NCBI GenBank assembly: GCA_022495995.1
Contig: JAFEMH010001249.1
Location: 434,001 to 498,000 of the forward strand
Source: Adenophora triphylla var. japonica
Lineage: Eukaryota; Streptophyta; Magnoliopsida; Asterales; Campanulaceae
Direction: 5' to 3'
Length of the DNA: 64,000 nucleotides
Shown: positions 60,267-64,000 of the stretch, one piece after another
Numbering within the stretch: the first letter of the stretch is position 1
How the letters are laid out: every line of letters starts with the position of its first letter
Program-made: the position numbers and the translations under genes
Notes under the pieces: model-generated
What the model saw: the letters and a program-made list of their open reading frames with translations, nothing else
Told to the model about the DNA's origin: nothing
The model's database searches: none

Positions 60267-60396
60267 GAGCCCCTCGTTGACAAGACTTATGGAAGAAGTC
60301 ATGTCGTCGATAGAAAAGACATCATTCTGAACATCGGGATGGTCGGGCCGCACGGCTTCCTACGTATCTCTTTCAGAGAATCAGACCATGACGTAG
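60267..60396 (-). promoter_or_regulatory. T5 polypurine tract, hairpin and CTACG element
   Basis: The minus strand reads gaggggctc directly before the LTR (60267-60275). The hairpin 60275-60309 has arms CGTTGAC and GTCGTCG, core GACTT-ATGGAAG-AAGTC. The CTACG element follows: CTACG 60360-60364, inner hairpin TCTCT-TTC-AGAGA, CGTAG 60392-60396. Confidence 0.7.
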
Positions 60397-60539
60397 TTCG
60401 ACTCCAAAACACGAAAAGGCTACTTTAGGTATTTTGAAAATCATTTTGAAAATCGAAGAGATTTTGTCTTTTGAAAAGGTAAATTCATACTGAGGAATCC
60501 AATCAAGACCCAATTCTGAATATACCTGCCTGTCTGAAG

Positions 60540-60885
60540 ATTCGCCTGTCTGGGCTTCGAACCTGCGGGGAAATTTGTTAGAAAACAAAGGCTCACCTGT
60601 CCGGTCCTTTGAATCTTGTCGGTTTTGTGACGATTCGCCTGTCTGGGCTCCCGAATCGGGTTTTTTGTTGTTTAGAATGACGATTCACCTATTTAGGTGT
60701 TGAATTGGGCTTTTGTGTTGACAATCCACCTGTCTGGGCATTGGACCGAGCTTTTCTGATGACGATCCACCTGTCTGGGCGTTGGATCGAGCTTTTCTGA
60801 TGACGATCCACCTGTCTGGGCGTTGGATCAAGCTTTTCTGATGACGATCCACCTGTCTGGGCGTTGAATCATGTAGATTTGAGTT
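60540..60885. repeat. ~52 bp minisatellite with hairpin unit
   Basis: About six units of gacgatccacctgtctgggc followed by gttggatcgagcttttctgat. GATCCA...TGGATC arms lie within each unit. The best copies are at 60720-60880; earlier ones are diverged. Confidence 0.85.
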
Positions 60886-61097
60886 GATTTTTAGATCAGT
60901 TGGTTTTCGAGCGACTGGTGCCGTACCGGGCGATCGTGCGTATGTCACGTTTGGCTCGTTCCGTGACTTGCGGTGCCGATTTTTCCACGTTTCCTTGCTA
61001 GTGTGTCACTTCCAAGGGTAAATGTGTCAAAATCTTGAATTTTGACATTGCGTAGACGCTTATTGTCGAGGACAATTTCGTCAATTTCCAGAAGGTA

Positions 61098-61155
61098 TAT
61101 CTCGCGCGAGATAAGGTATATCGTGCGAGACTTGTACTGTCGAGGCAATATAAAA
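61098..61155 (+). promoter_or_regulatory. T5 PMD gene promoter
   Basis: Perfect 16-bp palindrome TATCTCGCGCGAGATA (61098-61113), a decayed second copy tatcgtgcgaga (61119-61130), then TATAAAA at 61149-61155. The ATG is ~150 bp downstream. The palindrome is the one found in the T5 LTR. Confidence 0.7.
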
Positions 61156-61300
61156 CAGCAGCTCCTCTTTTAATTTGAAAACATCCTTTTCAAATTTCCC
61201 TAAATAGCTCAAGCCAAGGTTGTTTTCTCTGCAATTTTTCGTGGATTGCTTGGTGATTCTCCTCCCAATCAATTCTCAATCCTCTCTCCCTCCACAATCA

Positions 61301-63561
61301 ATGGCTCAAGAACAAAGGAATCCTATTTTGGGGAGTTATTTACTAGGGAAGGATTATCCCCGCAACGACCTCACCTTCGATAGGCACGCGCACATTTCCA
61401 CCGCTGTTCGGGAAGGTTTGGTAAGAGCTTCTCCCTCAACTCTTGATTCTTGTATTGCATTGAGTTTGAAGCCATTTGAATCCCAACTTCATCAATGGCT
61501 ATTTTTCTTTTATTTTGTCCATGCTTAGAACTAGGTTCCTTCTTGCATGTATTGATTTTGTGCATTTTGTTGGATGATTGTTGCTGCATTGTGTACGTAT
61601 GAGTCTCCTACACATCATGGATTGTAGGAGAGGTTGATTCGAGTTATCCATTACATCCTTGGGCAAGCTTTTCTTGTACGCACGCCAAGTGTTCGGTGAA
61701 ATGCCCCAATGAAAATTTTCTTTTATTTCATTGAGTTTTTGCCATGGAATGATTTCTAATGTTGCCTTTTTTGCTTTTCCTCTGTTTTGCAGTCATATAG
61801 GCTGACGAAGAATTGTCGAGGGAGCCCGAAACTGGCTAGAGTTGTGTGGGACAAGATTAAGGATCTTGATGGTGTTCGAGATAGGGTGGCCCAAACGGGG
61901 CTTCTAACTTTTGTTGATAACCTTCAGTGGATGAGGCGGACTCCCCAAGTTCTTCAGGCAATCAGGGAGAGGTGGTGGGATACTACCCACACCGTTCATT
62001 TGCGCTTCGAGGAAGCAACTATGACTCCGACGGACTTCCTTGCTATCACGGGGCTAGAGTTTATTGGCGATCCCCTGCGGAAGACTTCGGGTTATAAGCC
62101 TGCGAGCCCTACTGTGTGGAGGCAGTTGATCGGTTTTGTCCCTAACAAGGTTAAGGGATTCGCTGCTGAGCTAACACCCCTTCGGCGTCAAATTGAGGAT
62201 TATGCTCTTAAGCTGAATGCAGTCACTGGTCGATTGGTGAGGGGTGCCCTCTGGTATATTCTTTCTGAGACCATATTTGCGAACCACTCTTCTACGGCTC
62301 ATCTTTCTCTGTTAGGTTTGTTGGTGAATCTGGATGAGGTGAGTGGATATGATTGGGGCTCAGCGGGGCTGGCCTTCTGCTATCACGCCATGGACGAGGC
62401 ATGTAGGCATACTAGGGATACCCTGTCGGGGTATTATTATGCTTGGGAGGTATGCTCTTGGTTCTGTTTCAGTTCTCTGTCTATATGCTTTGTTTGTATT
62501 TCATACTGAATTTGCTCTATTTTCTTGTACAGATATGGGGCTATACTGTCCTTGGGCTATACAAGTTTGAGTTGGAGAGCCGGACCCCTTTGTTCCCGAA
62601 TATCAGGAGGTGAAGCCACCCCAATCGGAGCGTTGATGAGGATGAGGATCAGGCGTGGACCCTGACAGTCGCGGAGGCGCGGGCCCTGCTGGATGCTTTT
62701 GAGTATGAGCGGCTAGGCCTTTATCCATGGACCCTGTTGGAGCGGGAGGTGCACCGTGCTTGGGATGCCACTGGGATGCAGAGGATGCTAGCATCTCTGG
62801 AGGGGGATACTATGTATCTTGGTGAGCGGGTTTTCCCACAGCATGGCTGGGGTAGACAATCATATATGGTACCAGCGAATCCGCCTAGGGCGATGTAGCC
62901 CACCCACTCCATTCCAGATGACGATTATGCTAGTCTTCTGGTGGGTGATGCGGCGACGGCTTGTGTTGTTCCCGGGGACTCCTATGAGGAATTCTTGCCT
63001 TGACTGATGGGTCCCCTTCTGGTGGGTGATAGGCGATCGCACGCTCGTGGCTTCGCCTCTGCCTCTGCCTCCGGTTCATCAGCCCCTAGTACCTCTTCTC
63101 AGTCTGCTGGCTCTCTCCCTTTCGCGCCAGACTTCGGTCCTCTGAGCTATCCTTACATGATGGGGAGCATGCCGATGATGGGCCACATCCCGACTCTGGA
63201 TCATATTCCCGAGGGTTACCGCCTCCCGCCGGATGTCTCCTCGGTATGTTTCTGTTTATATTATTTCTCATATTCGTCCATATAAGTGTATATGTCCGAC
63301 TTCATCTGAGCATTTCTTTTCCTTTGTTGTCAGGTCACTCTGTCCGCGGCCGATTACAACCGTGGAGAGACCAAGATGGCGGGACTGATGGCCCTAGTGT
63401 CGGACCTATCCGAGAGGCTGTTCCATAAGGCTTCTTTGGTGGCCTCGACAGTGGCCTCTGCGGTGACTCCTACTTGTGGCGCCAAGAGGTCGAGGAGGGA
63501 TGGTAGCCCCCGTGGAGGTGATGGCGAAGGTGCTGGCGGCTCGAGCGACTTGATGGCGTGA
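61301..63561 (+). pseudogene. T5 antisense gene: plant mobile domain protein, 4 exons
   Basis: ATG at 61301 (MAQEQRNPILGS). Exons 61301-61420, 61793-62449, 62533-63243 and 63334-63561. All introns are GT-AG, short (84-372 bp apart) and phase 0, giving 571 codons plus stop. Exon 2 is a textbook PMD: LLTFVDNLQWMR, WWDTTHTVHLRFEEATMTP then TDFLAITGLEF, ILSETIFANHS, and YDWGSAGLAFCYHAMDEACR with a C-terminal YYYAWE joined to exon 3 IWGYTVL. Exon 3 has three in-frame stops (TGA 62611, TAG 62896, TGA 63001), each one transition from a sense codon. Exon 4 ends in a basic, Gly-rich tail (KRSRRDG). Apart from those stops the gene is intact. PMD proteins are linked to silencing and to transposons; here the gene runs antisense to T5. 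Function unknown. Confidence 0.8.
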
Positions 63562-63914
63562 TCCCCTCCTTTTTTCTTTATCTGATTTCTGATGATCTGT
63601 ACATATTGGCCGTGTGGGCCCAGACAATTTTTCTTTTTCTTTGGTACCTGTTAGGAACAAGTAGGTAGCACAAAAACAATGATTTTCTTAACCCCTAAAC
63701 CTAGGTCTAATTAGTTAGTTAATTAACTTTCTCGACTTTCCATGTTTTTTTTTTGGAAATGGAATGGAATGGCCATCAAGGCCACAATTTTGAGCTTGAT
63801 CTTGGTGTTGCACTACATATTATGAACTGTATGCGCAGGTTTTTTGAGACTTGCTTCGTCAAGTCGGGGCTAGATTGTTGTTTGTGCAGAGCTGTTGCTA
63901 TTTTGCCAAGGCGA
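63562..63914. other. Spacer between T5 antisense genes
   Basis: Likely 3' flank of the PMD gene and upstream region of the next gene. A caggttttttgagac word near 63837 recalls T2 at 42978 (caggttttgagaaag). No gene. Confidence 0.4.
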
Positions 63915-63950
63915 TATCTCGCGCGGGACAAGGTGTCTCGCACGAGACAC
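63915..63950 (+). promoter_or_regulatory. T5 palindrome pair before an unseen gene
   Basis: tatctcgcgcgggaca (63915-63930) and GTGTCTCG-CA-CGAGACAC (63933-63950, perfect arms). By analogy with T2, this should precede a second antisense gene (DUF7745-like) beyond 64000. Confidence 0.55.
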
Positions 63951-64000
63951 GCTACTCCAGGCTGAATCTTCTTCCTTCTTCAAACGGGATTTTGTCAGTT

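Larger units (their letters stand above)
59292..64000 (-). mobile_element. T5: Tat element, 3' part (continues off the window)
   Basis: Minus-strand element. Its 3' LTR is 59292-60266, followed rightward by the polypurine tract, a hairpin, a CTACG element, a minisatellite, an antisense PMD-like gene and the palindrome pair of a further antisense unit. Pol and the 5' LTR should lie beyond 64000. Confidence 0.75.

Overview
The window is plant nuclear DNA, most likely from a eudicot. It is an AT-rich graveyard of nested LTR retrotransposons with no convincing host gene. The evidence is Ty3/Gypsy elements of the Tat lineage (tRNA-Arg-type primer sites, dual RNase H), Athila-type gag and protease, a Ty1/Copia pol, GT-AG introns, and proteins resembling the plant mobile domain (PMD) and DUF7745 families. 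I see no rRNA gene, tRNA gene or CRISPR array.

Layout. 1-8741: minisatellites, two TIR elements starting CTCCGTTTG, a palindromic array (5165-5990), and two LTR-like remnants with palindromic motifs. 8742-24653: T1, a minus-strand Tat array of LTR / gag-containing internal region / truncated LTR / second internal copy / LTR. 25105-31075: an Athila-type plus-strand element with gag and protease but no RT. 31076-37817: a Tat pol fragment (T6) split by T4, an internally deleted plus-strand Tat element (31535-37105, target duplication ggcat). 37818-53183: T2, a minus-strand Tat element with a decayed pol (45248-49745) and two plus-strand (antisense) genes between pol and the 3' end: a PMD-like gene (40051-42693) and a DUF7745-like gene (43226-44756). 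T2 lies against a Copia element (53184 to about 56340). 56345-59291: LTR and 3'-end pieces of further elements. 59292-64000: T5, the 3' part of another minus-strand Tat element, with 3' LTR, polypurine tract, structured 3' region and a four-exon antisense PMD-like gene (61301-63561). It runs off the right edge.

How it fits together. Three kinds of structure recur in unrelated families here. (1) Nearly every LTR carries its own GC-rich palindrome just upstream of its TATA box, and in T2 and T5 the same family-specific palindrome pair precedes each antisense gene. (2) The Tat 3' regions carry stem-loops that change by compensatory substitution: four CCTCT-N7-AGAGG hairpins, a CTACG...CGTAG element with a variable inner hairpin, and a long hairpin next to the polypurine tract. 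(3) Three Tat 3' regions carry minisatellites whose unit is itself an inverted repeat. Together they suggest elements with antisense genes under LTR-like promoters and a structured 3' RNA. That function is inferred and untested. Most coding regions are decayed, largely through C-to-T type stop codons.
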